A stretch of DNA of 20,207 nucleotides from Reticulitermes lucifugus (GCA_026260175.1 JAKCWW010008707.1:1-20207), one strand, 5' to 3'; shown: positions 7,561 through 17,134, counted from the first letter of the stretch. Notes: generated from the letters alone by a model not told the origin. Numbers and translations are program-made.

Positions 7561-9655
7561 AACGCTAAAAAACATTAAATTTTCGTTAAAACTGGATGCA
7601 TGGTGCACCAATTATCTTGAGAACTTGTATCAAGGGGTGATCGGATCCCGGGCACAACGTCGCCTGTGCGACTAATTGTTTTACGGTGGTGCCTAGAAAT
7701 TTGAAGTGGATCTTCGATGTTAGGAAACATTGTGGACTTCTGACTTATATAACTTTATTTTGACATGTGCTATATTTTACGGAATCAGGATCAGTTCATT
7801 AACAAGTAAACTGGCTGCCGAATCGCAGCGATTTGTGAACTTCCATACCGGTCCGCCGTATCAGACATCTGTGGGACACTCACTGCCTTATGGTGGTACA
7901 CCAGGCATCTGTACTACCAGATTCTGCGATTGTATGTCAAAGATCCATGTTCGAAGATTAGGCCACGCACTTCCTTATGGCTCTTTTGAAAATCGTTGCA
8001 CTGCAAGGATGTGGTCTGTTTCGAAACTGCACACTTAATACTGACTTGGTGCAGTTATTTATCGCATTGTCACGTTGATTACTTATCGCGGAATTCAGAC
8101 ATCATAACGATTATAGCGTTTGTATCTAGTCATTATCGAAGATGTTCTTCTCATTACTGTCCGACGACTGCGGGCGGCCCTGTGCAGGTAAAACATCAGT
8201 ATTGGACTCGGTTGACCCTGACTTCGTGGCACGCGCCTTATAACCCCACTGGAACCCGTGCAAGAGCCCATCAGCAGACAGCCCTCGCAACGTTGTGTTC
8301 CCCCGACTCTTTGTTCGTCTTAACCTTGACTTGAGCAACAGCTGTTCTTCCCTTCCCCCTTGGACATACGGCAACATTGCTTCTGCCCGGGGTCACGTCT
8401 TTTACTTAGGCCGGGTTCCAATGTCTTCACTTCGTGGTTAACATTGCATTCACTTTCCCAGTGTTCATCATTCGTGTTAGAGAATGTTACACGAGAACTT
8501 TTTAGCACAGTGCGTTTTCACGTGAATATTTACGGTTGTAACGCGACCATATGTTTGTGTTATTTAATATTGGGAACTTAACTACCGGCCTCTCACCGCC
8601 TAGGCCCAGGTTTCATTCCAGAGCTATGTGGGATTTTATGGTAGACTTGGTGGCACTGGGACGGGTTTTTCTTTTAAGTACTTCGGCTGTGCCATGTCGC
8701 CATCATTCCACCAATGCTCTGCACTCATATTTCTTTCATCTTCATCGACACTGTAATAGTCTTAGAAATTAACAGCATCGTTATTTAAAGAAAACGCTAT
8801 ATTGGGAGCAGGCCATATACCGTATGGCTGCAATACTGACTTGAGAATGGTCACGCCTCTAATTTTTGTCCGAACCATAGGCATACTGTGTATGAAGTCC
8901 CTTGGTGTAGCTTTCTTTCAGGATCCTTCCATTTTCCCCTCCAGTCTGTAACTTGTTCTCTTCTGTCATAACTGCCATAAATAGGCCTACTAAATAGAAG
9001 TGTGAGGTGGTAAAACTTCGCTGTACAACCACTAGATCGATCATTCATAGCAAGAAACTCAGTGATGACTAGATAATGTCATGTGTTCTTTTTGCTTGCG
9101 TTTGAACGTTGTGTTTCGTTATAAGATAGTTGTGTAATTCTAATTGGTAAGGAGATGATAGTGGTCTGTTTTAAGGCAAACATTCGTCATACTGGACTGA
9201 GGAAACGCATGAAATATGTGACGAAAGACTTAGTCCAGGTTGAAGTCCACACATTTCTGTAACTTTTTAATCCTTTTCTTATTCGTATTATTATTCTTCC
9301 CTGCATCCTTTATTGGTCGTAATTCAGATAAAGGTCTGTTACCGTGTGAACTAATAAACAGTAGAATACTGTACTACATGGTCATAAATTTTATTGCAGA
9401 CGAAGCTAATGATGCGTGAATAGCCGTTAAAATTGAAACACCTCTAAAGTACATTTAACACTAGTAAAAAAAAGTTCTTCCTAGACGAAGGAATAATTTT
9501 GTCTTGCAGCATAATTCAAATGTAAACCATCTCGAATATTTTTAAATTCAAGTTACAGATCTTTTATTGTACACCATGTAGCAGTCCTTTTCTGAGAGGA
9601 ACCCCCCCCCTTGTTTTTCAGTTTGGTAAAGTTTGACTTTAGATTTCTTTAATGT
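7561..9655. other. No gene seen; GC-richer patch at 8140-8450
   Basis: Several short frames overlap on both strands around 8126-8580 because the patch is GC-richer, and none is recognisable. Within 7870-7985, two similar pieces (GGACACTCACTGCCTTATGG and GGCCACGCACTTCCTTATGG) lie about 90 bp apart. At 9193-9238, CTGGACT and AGTCCAG pair around CGCAT/ATGTG, a nested hairpin of unknown meaning. Confidence 0.4.
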
Positions 9656-9660
9656 ATGGA

Positions 9661-9720
9661 TTTTTTTTCTCTGGTACGACAGCCCGATTCAGGCCTTGGC
9701 CGCCTCATCTATGCTGCCTA
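9661..9720 (-). repeat. Possible dispersed-repeat fragment next to a T run
   Basis: A run of T (9661-9668) is followed by GGTACGACAGCCCGATTCAG and GGCCTTGGCCGCCTC. This resembles, from memory, a repeat often seen in large insect genomes that begins with a similar ACAGCCC...GGCC motif. If so, the T run would be the poly(A) tail of a minus-strand insertion. I could not confirm this or find the other end. Confidence 0.2.
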
Positions 9721-11815
9721 GCGCTTTGGTCTTCCAGTTGATCTCCAGGATTTAAACAAGGATTATGTGTCTAATATCGTGACAGTGCAGCTGAAAAGGC
9801 ACCAGCCGAAAGCAAACCAGACATATTGGACTTGAACCGCTTATTTTCCGGTATAGTTTAAACCGGCCATATTTCCAGTCATTATTTTACTTTTTTTTCT
9901 GCAGGTTTGTGTGAGATCCATGAACAGGGAATTCGTATGAGTCTGAGATACATACCTTCATTCTCGTTGATATCGCTAACTTGGAATAGACCCTGCTACA
10001 CCATACACGTTGACTTGCTTGAGACCAGGGATTGTGGAGGGTTTTGCTATGGCCTGTCTGATATGGAGAACAGACTATTGCTCGTATGGTGTTGATGTGG
10101 CTTGATGTAAAAATAATAGGTGGATTGGTAACATGAAGTTCGGCGAGTTCAGCTTGATTTAAAGTGGCTAAATGAGGAAATAAATCATGTCCGTAATTGA
10201 TCCCAACAGTATAGACTCGTGTTGCGGGATAAGTTTTGTCGCGTTTGGGAGTGCGTGACGAGCAACCAGATTCTGAAAAGGCCATTCTGATAAGACCGTC
10301 AGTCAGTGGTGGTAGACTTAGTCTTACCCGAAGAAATGGACATACATAATGTACGCCTATAATTTAATGCAGAGGTGTTGTCCATTTCATAACAAACTGA
10401 GGCTGTCAAGTGCGCGTAAATTCGGCAGTTTCAGTAACCGTCCAACCTTTTCCCTCACTTCTGCTTTTGATATGCTAGCATTTCCGTCTAAACACGTTTG
10501 CTTGTAAGTTTTACAGAACCAGCTGTAGCACTTTTCTAGGAGCGCAATATTCGTATCACCACGTGCACACCGACAAACGAAAACTGTACTAACAATCATT
10601 TGAAGTGTTGGACTGTGGAAGAGATTTGAACAACTTGGGAGATTGTTACGTTCGCCGAGTCGGATATGATAGTCAAAAAATAGGAATGTAGTAAACTTGT
10701 TATTAAAACAGATATAAAACGTTCGTTCGAGCCAGTGAACCATTAATTGCTGTCGGTGCCCTTTTATATAAATTGATAAAATGCAGTTGTATCCATTTGT
10801 GAGGAAATAGAAACTGAAAATATGATTTAATATAGTATTGGCGTCGTTGGAATTAAGAACCCATAAGACACCTATTCTTAACGTTGGTCGCGTGTATTCC
10901 TTGGCAAGGAGTTTGTACAGATATGCAAATTCTCAACAGTTACTATCGACCACCATAATCCCTACCATTAGCTTGCAGTTCCGGATTCGGGTAACGTTAC
11001 TTCACCACTACACCGCAACATGAAGGCATGTAAGGAGCATTCAGGCAGAAGTTGTGCTCAGAATGTGAAAAATCATTTTAATTCTGTGCACAATCTTCTG
11101 ACGAAGTTGTTTGCTTACTTATCCATTTCGGAGAAACACGATAGTTTGCTTCAAAATGGAGCGACAGAATACGTTATAGGTGTTCACGTATTGTATTGAA
11201 CGTTGTTCAAATAGGATCAATTGTGACATTGTAATAATGTATCACCCTTTCTGTTTAAAGTAATTGGGGGGTATTGGGAGTTTCGCATGTAGTTATAAAT
11301 GACCGTTTGAAAGTTACTGAAATACGATTTGTTGCACCAACGTATGCTCATTTAATTGGCGCCTTGTTTAATGGAAAAAAGGGATCTTACATGTTCAATC
11401 GATCAGCTTCCTGCATGAGAAAAACTTTCATTTTATTTAGCGAGGGGTCCCGTCTTGATGAAAAACTGTTAACAGCGTATCACACTGGTACAGACGGAAA
11501 GCATTGTAGGCCCGTGAGGAAAAGGAGTTATGCATGATTAATTCGTAGTGCAATCTGCTGTCTTAAGCCGATTTAGCGCTGGCCATTCGTGCCTACTGCA
11601 GTATTCTCCTACAAAAAAATTGTAGTTGATGAGTCAGTTTCTCAGAAAGGAACGGCATGAGTAAGGATCCTCGGGGCACCATAACAAAATGAAGAAACGG
11701 GTGCATTGCTGGGAACTTACTAATCTCTTATGACATAGCAAAGTTGTTCCATTTTCTGATGCGAAACGAGCTAGGTCACTGGACACACTCCCTGTTCTTA
11801 CAGTTCGCGTGGTAA
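9721..11815. other. No gene seen
   Basis: Contains minus-strand open frames of 132 codons (9887-10285) and 118 codons (10387-10743). Neither resembles a known family, has a recognisable domain, or is supported by neighbouring splice-like structure that I can see. I treat them as chance frames. Confidence 0.45.
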
Positions 11816-11819
11816 GGCT

Positions 11820-11939
11820 TTCCTGCAATACGTCTGCGTTCTGTGAGCTACTGTAGCGGTTTCTGTAGTAGGACAGAATTCCATTTACCACAGTAGGAGT
11901 TCCTGCAGTACGACAGAAGTCCATTAGGCCCTTTTTAAG
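11820..11939 (+). repeat. Three diverged tandem units of 40 bp
   Basis: Units start at 11820, 11860 and 11900 with TTCCTGCAATACG, TTCTGTAGTAGGACAG and TTCCTGCAGTACGACAG. The last two also share AATTCCATT/AAGTCCATT. The period is exactly 40 although the sequences are diverged. This explains the internally repetitive opposite-strand frame at 11634-11951. Confidence 0.55.
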
Positions 11940-11959
11940 GGTGTTCTTCAACGACGCTG

Positions 11960-13120
11960 TCAGTTCTAAGATTGTATACCGTCAGGATTAGATACAGTGG
12001 GAGCTGGTGAAGTAATGGTTATTGGTCGTTATTGCAGAAGTTGTAATTTGGTCTTAGCCAGTGATACGATTTTAAGCAGTGGGAACGTGTTACCTGCTGC
12101 CTGATGTCGATAGAGGTGTATCAGATAATGCATAGTTCAGTAGATTTAGCTGTGTTGGGGTGTAGCAGTGACCAAGCTATTTCGCTGGAAACTGTTGTCT
12201 AGGCTGGGATCGTGCGTCGTATGTGTCTGTAGTAATATGTAATGAGAGGATCAGTTTTTTTCCTCTATATCAAGTGGTAAAGATGAAAGTATGTATGTGG
12301 AAACCAGATGCTCTCTTGCCTTCCCAAAAGTAGGCAAGGGTTTTAAACAGGAAATTTGTGTGGGCATTACTGATTGTGCACGTTTAGAATGTTCTAAAAT
12401 TTTATTTATTTTTTCCGCTGTTGGTATTTGTGCTTATTACTATTTTCGTATTTCTGCAGAACAGTGCTTTCTTGCTAAATACTCAATCATTTTTGTAAAG
12501 TATTTCTACCGTGTACATTTCATCTATCATTAAAACAAAGGATTTATGTACATTCCTGTGTAAAGTAATGTATTCACCATTTTTACGTGATTAGATTTGT
12601 GAACGTCTGGTACTTCAACTTGTTGTATATTGAACTCCTTGATAATGGCCCAGCTGGAACGAATCGTTATGTAGTTAACAATCAAAATAGTCGGGGTATC
12701 CCAACCTCATTGTGTATGGTTTGCTTTAATGACAACAATACTAGATAATCATCTGCCTTTTACATATTTTTAAGTTGAACATTTGAAGGGTAACTACATT
12801 GAAGACCAAGTGAAGTCGACTTGAATGAAGATATTGAAATTTGTGAAAATATACCACATGTTCATTATTTCTGTTCACAAAAAACGAAAATTAATGCAGA
12901 GAAAAGTAGTCCTTGAATGTCCTGTGTGTTGAGAACCTAGTAAATTAAACCGTCTTGCGGGAAATCTTCCTGTTTTCTTAAAGTTTACACATGTTTTCAT
13001 CTACTTCGTATTAACCCACTGGCATACTTTGACGACTGGTAGACGTGATCGCTAGGTTGGCATTAGAATTCTTGCGGTAAAGAGAGGCCTGGGATGAAAT
13101 CGAAATCACTTCCTTATTGC
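11960..13120. other. No gene seen
   Basis: AT-rich, with no open frame of interest beyond an 80-codon one (12291-12533) rich in aromatic residues and lacking any family likeness. Confidence 0.45.
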
Positions 13121-13126
13121 GCTACA

Positions 13127-13136
13127 GATGGAATGT
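13127..13136. repeat. Left target-site duplication of ribozyme element 3
   Basis: GATGGAATGT, repeated exactly at 13571-13580. The repeat may be one base longer, because A precedes both copies. Confidence 0.8.
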
Positions 13137-13323
13137 CACACAGTATTCCGTCCAACAAAATGCACTGTGCTGTATTTCAGATATTTTATATTACAATATC
13201 TTGTTAATCAATCCAACATGTTTCGATCCCTCATGGGAACATCATCAGGGATTCGTATCAAAGTAAACATCTCACAAAACAGAACTAGCGACGTATATAC
13301 GTATTCAAAAGGTATAAAAAGAC
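13136..13323. repeat. Left inverted arm of element 3
   Basis: Pairs with 13348-13534. Long shared blocks include TCCAACAAAATGCAC, CTGTATTTCAGATATT, CCAACATGTTTCGATCCC and ACAAAACAGAACTAGC on comparison with the reverse complement of the right arm. The differences are scattered substitutions and small indels. Confidence 0.9.
13210..13253 (-). ncRNA. Hammerhead-type ribozyme motif, left arm of element 3
   Basis: On the minus strand, AAUCC (13249-13253) pairs over five bases with GGAUU (13210-13214). Inside lie the canonical CUGAUGA (13242-13248), the extra U, and stem II GUUCCC/GGGAUC with loop AUGA (one U-U mismatch). Then come GAAA (13221-13224), palindromic stem III ACAUGU (13216-13221) and U as the cleavage-site base (13215). 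All conserved core bases of the type I hammerhead are present apart from the inserted U. This is the best canonical core in the window. Confidence 0.75.
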
Positions 13324-13347
13324 AATCAATTATGATGTAGGCTGATC

Positions 13348-13534
13348 GTCTTTTTATATCTTCTGACTATGTATATACATTGCTAGTTCTGTTTTGTGAA
13401 ATGTTACTTTGATGTGAATCCTTGATGATGATCCCATGAGGGATCGAAACATGTTGGATTGATTAATAAGATATTGTAATATAGAATATCTGAAATACAG
13501 TAGGGTGCATTTTGTTGGACTGAATATTGTGTGA
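13348..13534. repeat. Right inverted arm of element 3
   Basis: Inverted partner of 13136-13323, followed by the 36-bp one-sided extension and the A-rich tail. Confidence 0.9.
13417..13460 (+). ncRNA. Hammerhead-type ribozyme motif, right arm of element 3
   Basis: AATCC (13417-13421) pairs with GGATT (13456-13460). The core is TTGATGA (13422-13428), with the conserved C3 changed to T, followed by an extra T. Stem II GATCCC/GGGATC is perfect with loop ATGA (13430-13445). GAAA (13446-13449), palindromic stem III ACATGT (13449-13454) and T as the cleavage-site base (13455) complete the motif. Here stem II is intact but the core has one change. The left-arm copy shows the reverse, so each arm has decayed differently. 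Confidence 0.7.
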
Positions 13535-13570
13535 GTATCGACAATGCACGATATGAACAATATAAAAAAA

Positions 13571-13580
13571 GATGGAATGT
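13571..13580. repeat. Right target-site duplication of ribozyme element 3
   Basis: GATGGAATGT, identical to 13127-13136, directly after the run of seven A. Confidence 0.8.
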
Positions 13581-13804
13581 ATCTACAAAAGTCTTATAAC
13601 GGAGGTATATAATTTATTTTAATAGTTTGAAGTTATTTACTTGTGTATTTTGGTGATAAAAAACGATGTAATATGGAAAGGAGTTGAAGTACTCAATTTT
13701 GTCTTGGACACGGCTTTTGTTATGTTTTCGCGGTTTTTCTCTGTACTCGAGAGAAGCACATCGGGCGAAAACGTCGCTCATAGGGGAAGAACCTAGATCT
13801 TGGT

Positions 13805-13930
13805 TGAAGATTACTGCTTTCCGGGATGTGACGCCTTTTAGTTTGGTAACAGCATCACGTCCCAGAAGACAACAGTCTTCGTATTCACTTCCCTTAAAAC
13901 CTCACATTTCGTATAGATTAGGGATGTTTG
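13805..13930 (+). repeat. Fragment of a dispersed insect repeat
   Basis: The translation around 13808-13860 reads KITAFRDVTPFSLV. This resembles KITVFWDVTPCSLV-like peptides predicted from repeats in many insect genomes. Further on, CCAGAAGAC and AAAACCTCACATTTC resemble the end of the same repeat. The middle is shortened compared with what I remember. It is a non-coding repeat that happens to translate well, not a gene. The match is from memory and unverified. Confidence 0.45.
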
Positions 13931-14413
13931 AAACGAAGGTGCTGAGGGGAATACGTATTTGGCCATACGAGAGAGGAAGTTAAAGGAGGCTTGATAAAAC
14001 TGCGTAATTAGGAGCTTCATAACTTACACTCTTTACCAAATATTATTAGGTTGATCGATCAGAGAGGACGTGGTATGATGTATCAGTCGTAGAAGAGATG
14101 AGAAATATGTGCTGATTTATTTTGGAAATATAGTGTAAGGATATGGGCCAAATTCCACCGTCTTTTCACTATGTCTTTTCCCACATTTACCTCCCACAAA
14201 ATTACTCTCTATGTGAAAGATCAGCTGCTGAAGAAGAAAAGTAACTATTTGCAACTGAAAGTCACGAGACGTGGACGCGAATTTTGTGAATCGTGTACTG
14301 TTGCATCCTGTCGTCTATAATGAATTACTGATGTGGAATATACAGTGAACACGCATTTCAGTAAATATAATGGTATTTATTTTATGTATTTTTGTGACTT
14401 ATACATGTTGCGG

Positions 14414-14670
14414 GCAGATGCCAGCGGCCGCGCGGTCTAAGCATGGGTCTGCGGCCGCTCGATTGCTGGGATTGCGGGTTCGAATCCCGCCGGGGGCATG
14501 GATGTCTTTCTCTTGTGAGTGTTGTGTGTTGTCAGGTACAGGTCTTTGCGTCGGACTGATCACTTGTCCAGAGGAGTCCTGTCGAGTGTGGTGTGTCTTG
14601 AGTGTGATCGTGAAGCCTCGACATTGAGGAGACCCTGGTCCCTTAGGGACTGTCATGCCATGGAAAAATA
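14414..14670 (+). mobile_element. tRNA-derived SINE, copy A
   Basis: The head contains the A-box region CGGCCGCGCGGTCTAAG and a perfect B box GGTTCGAATCC (14477-14487) within a paired T-arm, GCGGG/CCCGC. The body shares long blocks with the copy at 18487: TCTTGTGAGTGTTGTGTGTT, CAGAGGAGTCCTG and CGTGAAGCCTCGACA. The 3' end has an imperfect hairpin, GGTCCCTTAGGGACTGTC, followed by GCCATGG and a short A run. Such tRNA-headed, hairpin-tailed elements are Pol III-transcribed SINEs mobilised by a LINE. No clear target duplication was found. It abuts a reverse transcriptase remnant on its right. Confidence 0.85.
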
Positions 14671-14671
14671 T

Positions 14672-15125
14672 GTCTGATGAGAAGTATACGAATCATTAAG
14701 TTCATTATGTTATTTTCTGCAGTCTCTTGTTACTTTGTCGCTGTTAGGCCCAAATATATCTCTGAGCACCCTATTCTCGGACACGTAGAGCCTATGTTCT
14801 TACCTTAATGGTAGGACTAATTTTCACACTTATGCAAGACAATAGGAGGTGTGTAATTCGTATATTCAGATAGCAAACGAGAAGACAAAAGATTCTGGAT
14901 TGACTGGTAGAAGGCATTCCGTGAATTTAATCTGCTCGTAATTTTTTCATGCATGCAATTTAGAGCTGTTAGTGTTGTTCCCATATATACGAACTTTGCC
15001 ACAGTTTCAACACGATTTGTTAGCCGTCTTTATGTTGTGATGTCCGGCAGTCTTGCATTTTCTTCGATAACTGGAATGTGTGCGCGTACGTAGTTTTCGC
15101 AGCCTTATAGAACAGCCTCCGTATT
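14672..15125 (-). pseudogene. Non-LTR retrotransposon reverse transcriptase remnant (C-terminal part)
   Basis: Read on the minus strand from about 15125 downward, with frameshifts: NTEAVL; KTANKS; VETVAKFVYMGTTLTALN; then IHEEI-type sequence as MHEKITSRLNSRNAFYQS; and LLSSRLLS. VLHKCEN follows at 14817, corresponding to the family's VLYGCET, then EHRLYVSENRVLRDIFGPN, DKVTRDCRK and HNELND. In LINE ORF2 proteins, KFKYLGTT..., SRLNSGNACYYS and VLYGCETW lie after the catalytic fingers and palm. The FADD motif region itself is absent. Several stops and shifts are present, so it is dead. It ends at the edge of SINE copy A, which may have inserted there. Confidence 0.85.
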
Positions 15126-16098
15126 GGCGATTAATACAGATTCTGCATTATACACGGTATCAAAACCCGGAAGACTACAGCTGAACAATGCCCACTGCTT
15201 GTTTGAGGCTTCATATTTGCTCTTCATTCCGGTAATTTTCTTACGGTAACAATAGACCTAATCAAGTATGGGGAAGAATGCGTTGTGTGATAGTTACCTC
15301 GTCTCTTTGGCCCTTGATTTGAACATTAGAACGGAATCGGAAGTAGAATATGAACTTTCGGATAATTTTCATATGTGTGGTTGGACATAGAGAATTTTCA
15401 GTAAGCGGGAAGCAGCGGTGTACAGAAATCAGAGTGACTTGGTCGGGGTGACCGACCAGGCACTGGCATGTGCGATGTGATCCCTGCGGGTTGATCGTGC
15501 GTCCTCCCCCTAGGATTGCAGAGTACCGCCTGTTGGCCAGCCGGGTCGACCACGAGTTATTTCAGGAGAGCCGGTCAAACACCATGTAATGTCATACCAT
15601 TGCTTCGGTTAGCGTAGATAGATAGCATACTGGCTCTGCCAACTTCACCAGCCGTCCATCGTACAGTCGTATTTAGAAAATTCGGTTAGGTAAGTCCATC
15701 GTGCTTTTATTGCTGTGTGTTGTTTGATCCGGTCCGGTCCCAGATGTCTGGACGATACTTTTCCGTGCGTGCTGGATTTACTTGTATAAAAACACACAGT
15801 TTCCATTTGATATTACATCAGTTCGCAGGAAGGCGATTCTAGTACTTCTTGCCCCCACGACATGTTAAACGGCCCCAAGGTGGACATGTAAATTAGAGTA
15901 ATGGTAGTGACACGCCGTATCTGTCACTGTAATATTAATGCAGCTGATATTAGTGTACGTTTGCTGCGTAGTCGAGGCGTTGCCTGTTCGAGTGTTGATC
16001 GGAAGAACGCATGTCTTGAAAGATCCGGTTCGAAATTTTTTCTTTCCTTCCAGACCGTAGTAGGCCTATCTAATAGGGGTTATTTACGATTACATATA
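15126..16098. other. No gene seen; one strong small hairpin
   Basis: At 15440-15458, TGGTCGG and CCGACCA form a perfect 7-bp hairpin with a 5-base loop, extendable by two pairs to 15438-15460. The surrounding 15430-15600 is GC-richer than its flanks. It has no recognisable family, and no coding signal is seen. Confidence 0.45.
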
Positions 16099-16136
16099 TT
16101 ATTATTATTATTAGTGTGATTATCAGTGTGATTATC
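16099..16136. repeat. ATT microsatellite plus two 12-bp tandem units
   Basis: ATT repeats at 16099-16112 are followed by AGTGTGATTATC twice (16113-16124 and 16125-16136). Confidence 0.9.
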
Positions 16137-16200
16137 TAGTGGTCAGTACATTAATCTTACTCTTCAGAGGGTCCCGGGTTCGATCCCAACCGTCGCCACT
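16126..16200 (+). other. tRNA-like relic, probably SINE-derived
   Basis: TCTAGTGGTCAGTAC resembles a tRNA D-arm. GGGTCCCGGGTTCGATCCC contains a B box, followed about 15 bases later by a short T run (CTTTTT). Spacing of the two elements is close to that of a tRNA, but the T-arm pairs only two bases and the acceptor arm does not close. It is not a functional tRNA. A decayed SINE head or tRNA pseudogene is likely. Confidence 0.45.
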
Positions 16201-16375
16201 TTTTAAAAGGATACTTATTTGCAGATCGAGCAGTGTAATGACACGTGATCACGTGAAGACGGGAGCAGAGCTAGCTCGCGAAAGGTCGTGTATTCCAAAT
16301 ACACATCATGCAATGGACAGTGGCCAACGTATTACAGGTACAATGAATCAAACATGGTCGTAAATCTAAAATGAG

Positions 16376-16450
16376 CAGTGTGTCTCAATTTGATTTGTGT
16401 CCGGAACCCGTTCGCACTCGAAAAATGTTTTTGGAACCCCTAATAAAATG
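16376..16450 (+). mobile_element. Possible hAT-like transposon terminus
   Basis: CAGTGTGTCTCAATTTG followed by CCGGAACCCG and later GGAACCCC resembles the CAGTGTTTCTCAA type of hAT end with paired ACCC motifs. It is weak, and no partner end or 8-bp duplication was found. Confidence 0.25.
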
Positions 16451-16578
16451 CGTATATTTGAAGCTAAAAAAGTAGACCACAAGTAAGATTAAAGAAAAAT
16501 AAATGTTTAACGGTGAGATCAACGTATTACAGTATGTAATTGTACATATTTAGAAACATGTCACATTCCATGTATATG

Positions 16579-16911
16579 AACAAGATGGGCAGCGTACGTA
16601 TAACGTAAATTGTGGCGCGTTCGCATGATGTTTACACCTCCCCGGCTATCCTAACAGCCTGGTATCATTTCACTCCGAAGAGAGCGCTTTTATGAATACT
16701 TAATATCGCCGGCAACAATAAACCCTATTTAGGTCTTGCTGTAAGATGCCCGATTTTAACAAACTTTCGATTTTTTCGACAGATTTTCGTAAAGTCCTCA
16801 ATATAAAAATTTTACGGTAATCCGTCCAGTGGGAGCCGCGCTGATAAACGCGGACAGACGGACATGACAAGATAATAGGCGCTTTTCGCGACGGTGCGAC
16901 CGCGCCTAAAA
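16579..16911 (-). repeat. R510 repeat, copy 1 (internally deleted)
   Basis: On the minus strand it begins TTTTAGGCGCGGTCGCACCG with a self-complementary tip (AGGCGC...GCGCCT). It continues CATGTCCGTCTGTCCG, CGGCTCCCACTGG and a GAAAATCTGTCG motif, and ends GCTGCCCATCTTGTT. Start and end match copies 2 and 3. It is 333 bp long against about 510 for the others, so roughly 170 bp is missing from the middle. It is more diverged than the other two copies. Confidence 0.75.
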
Positions 16912-17082
16912 ATGAAGCTTAAAAATTAAGCTGCCCCATATTTGTTTTTATAGGCACTTTTATTGCACTTGCACAGACTTTTCTGAGAATTTTGCTTCAG
17001 ATTCAGTAATGATCCAACATGTTAAGTTTTCTCAGCAGCGATGCTGAAGATTGGAGTCTTCTGAGATATAATGCTGTGTCTT

Positions 17083-17134
17083 GATAGTTACTGACTTCGG
17101 AGGTAGCATGCTCCTTCGAAACGTGATAACTATT
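17083..17134 (+). ncRNA. Possible decayed hammerhead-like hairpin
   Basis: GATAGTTA (17083-17090) pairs with TAACTATT (17127-17134). Inside is CTGA, then GGAG/CTCC (17099-17102 with 17111-17114), then GAAACG. The order stem, CTGA, inner hairpin, GAAA, short ACGTG and closing stem echoes the ribozymes elsewhere in the window. However, the NGA half of the core is lost (CTGACTT) and stem III does not pair. A CTGAAGAT at 17044 lies just upstream. It may be a relic of another family or a coincidence. Confidence 0.25.

Larger units (their letters stand above)
13137..13570 (+). mobile_element. Penelope-like element with two inverted ribozyme-bearing arms (element 3)
   Basis: This is a compact 434-bp insertion between perfect 10-bp duplications. 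The left arm (13136-13323) and right arm (13348-13534) are inverted copies of about 188 bp, separated by only 24 bases. A one-sided extension of 36 bp (13535-13570) ends in an A-rich tail (TATAAAAAAA) directly before the second duplication. A hammerhead motif lies in each arm, pointing outward. The one-sided extension, the A-rich tail and the inverted pseudo-LTRs fit known Penelope-like element structure, and the tail sets the orientation as plus. There is no protein-coding region, so it depends on enzymes supplied in trans or is a 5'-truncated copy. The two open frames of about 70 codons within the arms are mirror images of the same non-coding repeat. Confidence 0.8.

Noticed and set aside
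7870..7985. Repeated GHSLPYG-like peptide as a protein repeat
   Set aside because: Only two copies, no wider domain, and better described as a short DNA similarity.
9191..9238. Hairpin with CTGAGGA and GAAAG considered as a hammerhead
   Set aside because: The outer stem CTGGACT/AGTCCAG uses bases of the would-be core, A15.1 has no pairing partner and no proper cleavage-site base follows. It stays a simple hairpin.
9887..10743. Minus-strand frames of 132 and 118 codons
   Set aside because: No family resemblance, no supporting splice or promoter pattern seen, and composition typical of random AT-moderate sequence.
12780..12830. Possible mariner-like C-terminal peptide (FEGNYIEDQ)
   Set aside because: Only nine residues are suggestive and neither flank continues the similarity.
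13128..13560. Two open frames of about 70 codons with near-identical peptides
   Set aside because: They lie in the inverted arms of element 3. Their similarity comes from the inverted repeat, and they read through the ribozyme motifs.
14399..14656. Open frames on both strands over SINE copy A
   Set aside because: They are readings of a tRNA-derived SINE; copy B gives a similar peptide for the same reason.
16126..16200. Functional tRNA gene
   Set aside because: The B box is good, but the T-arm and acceptor arm do not pair.
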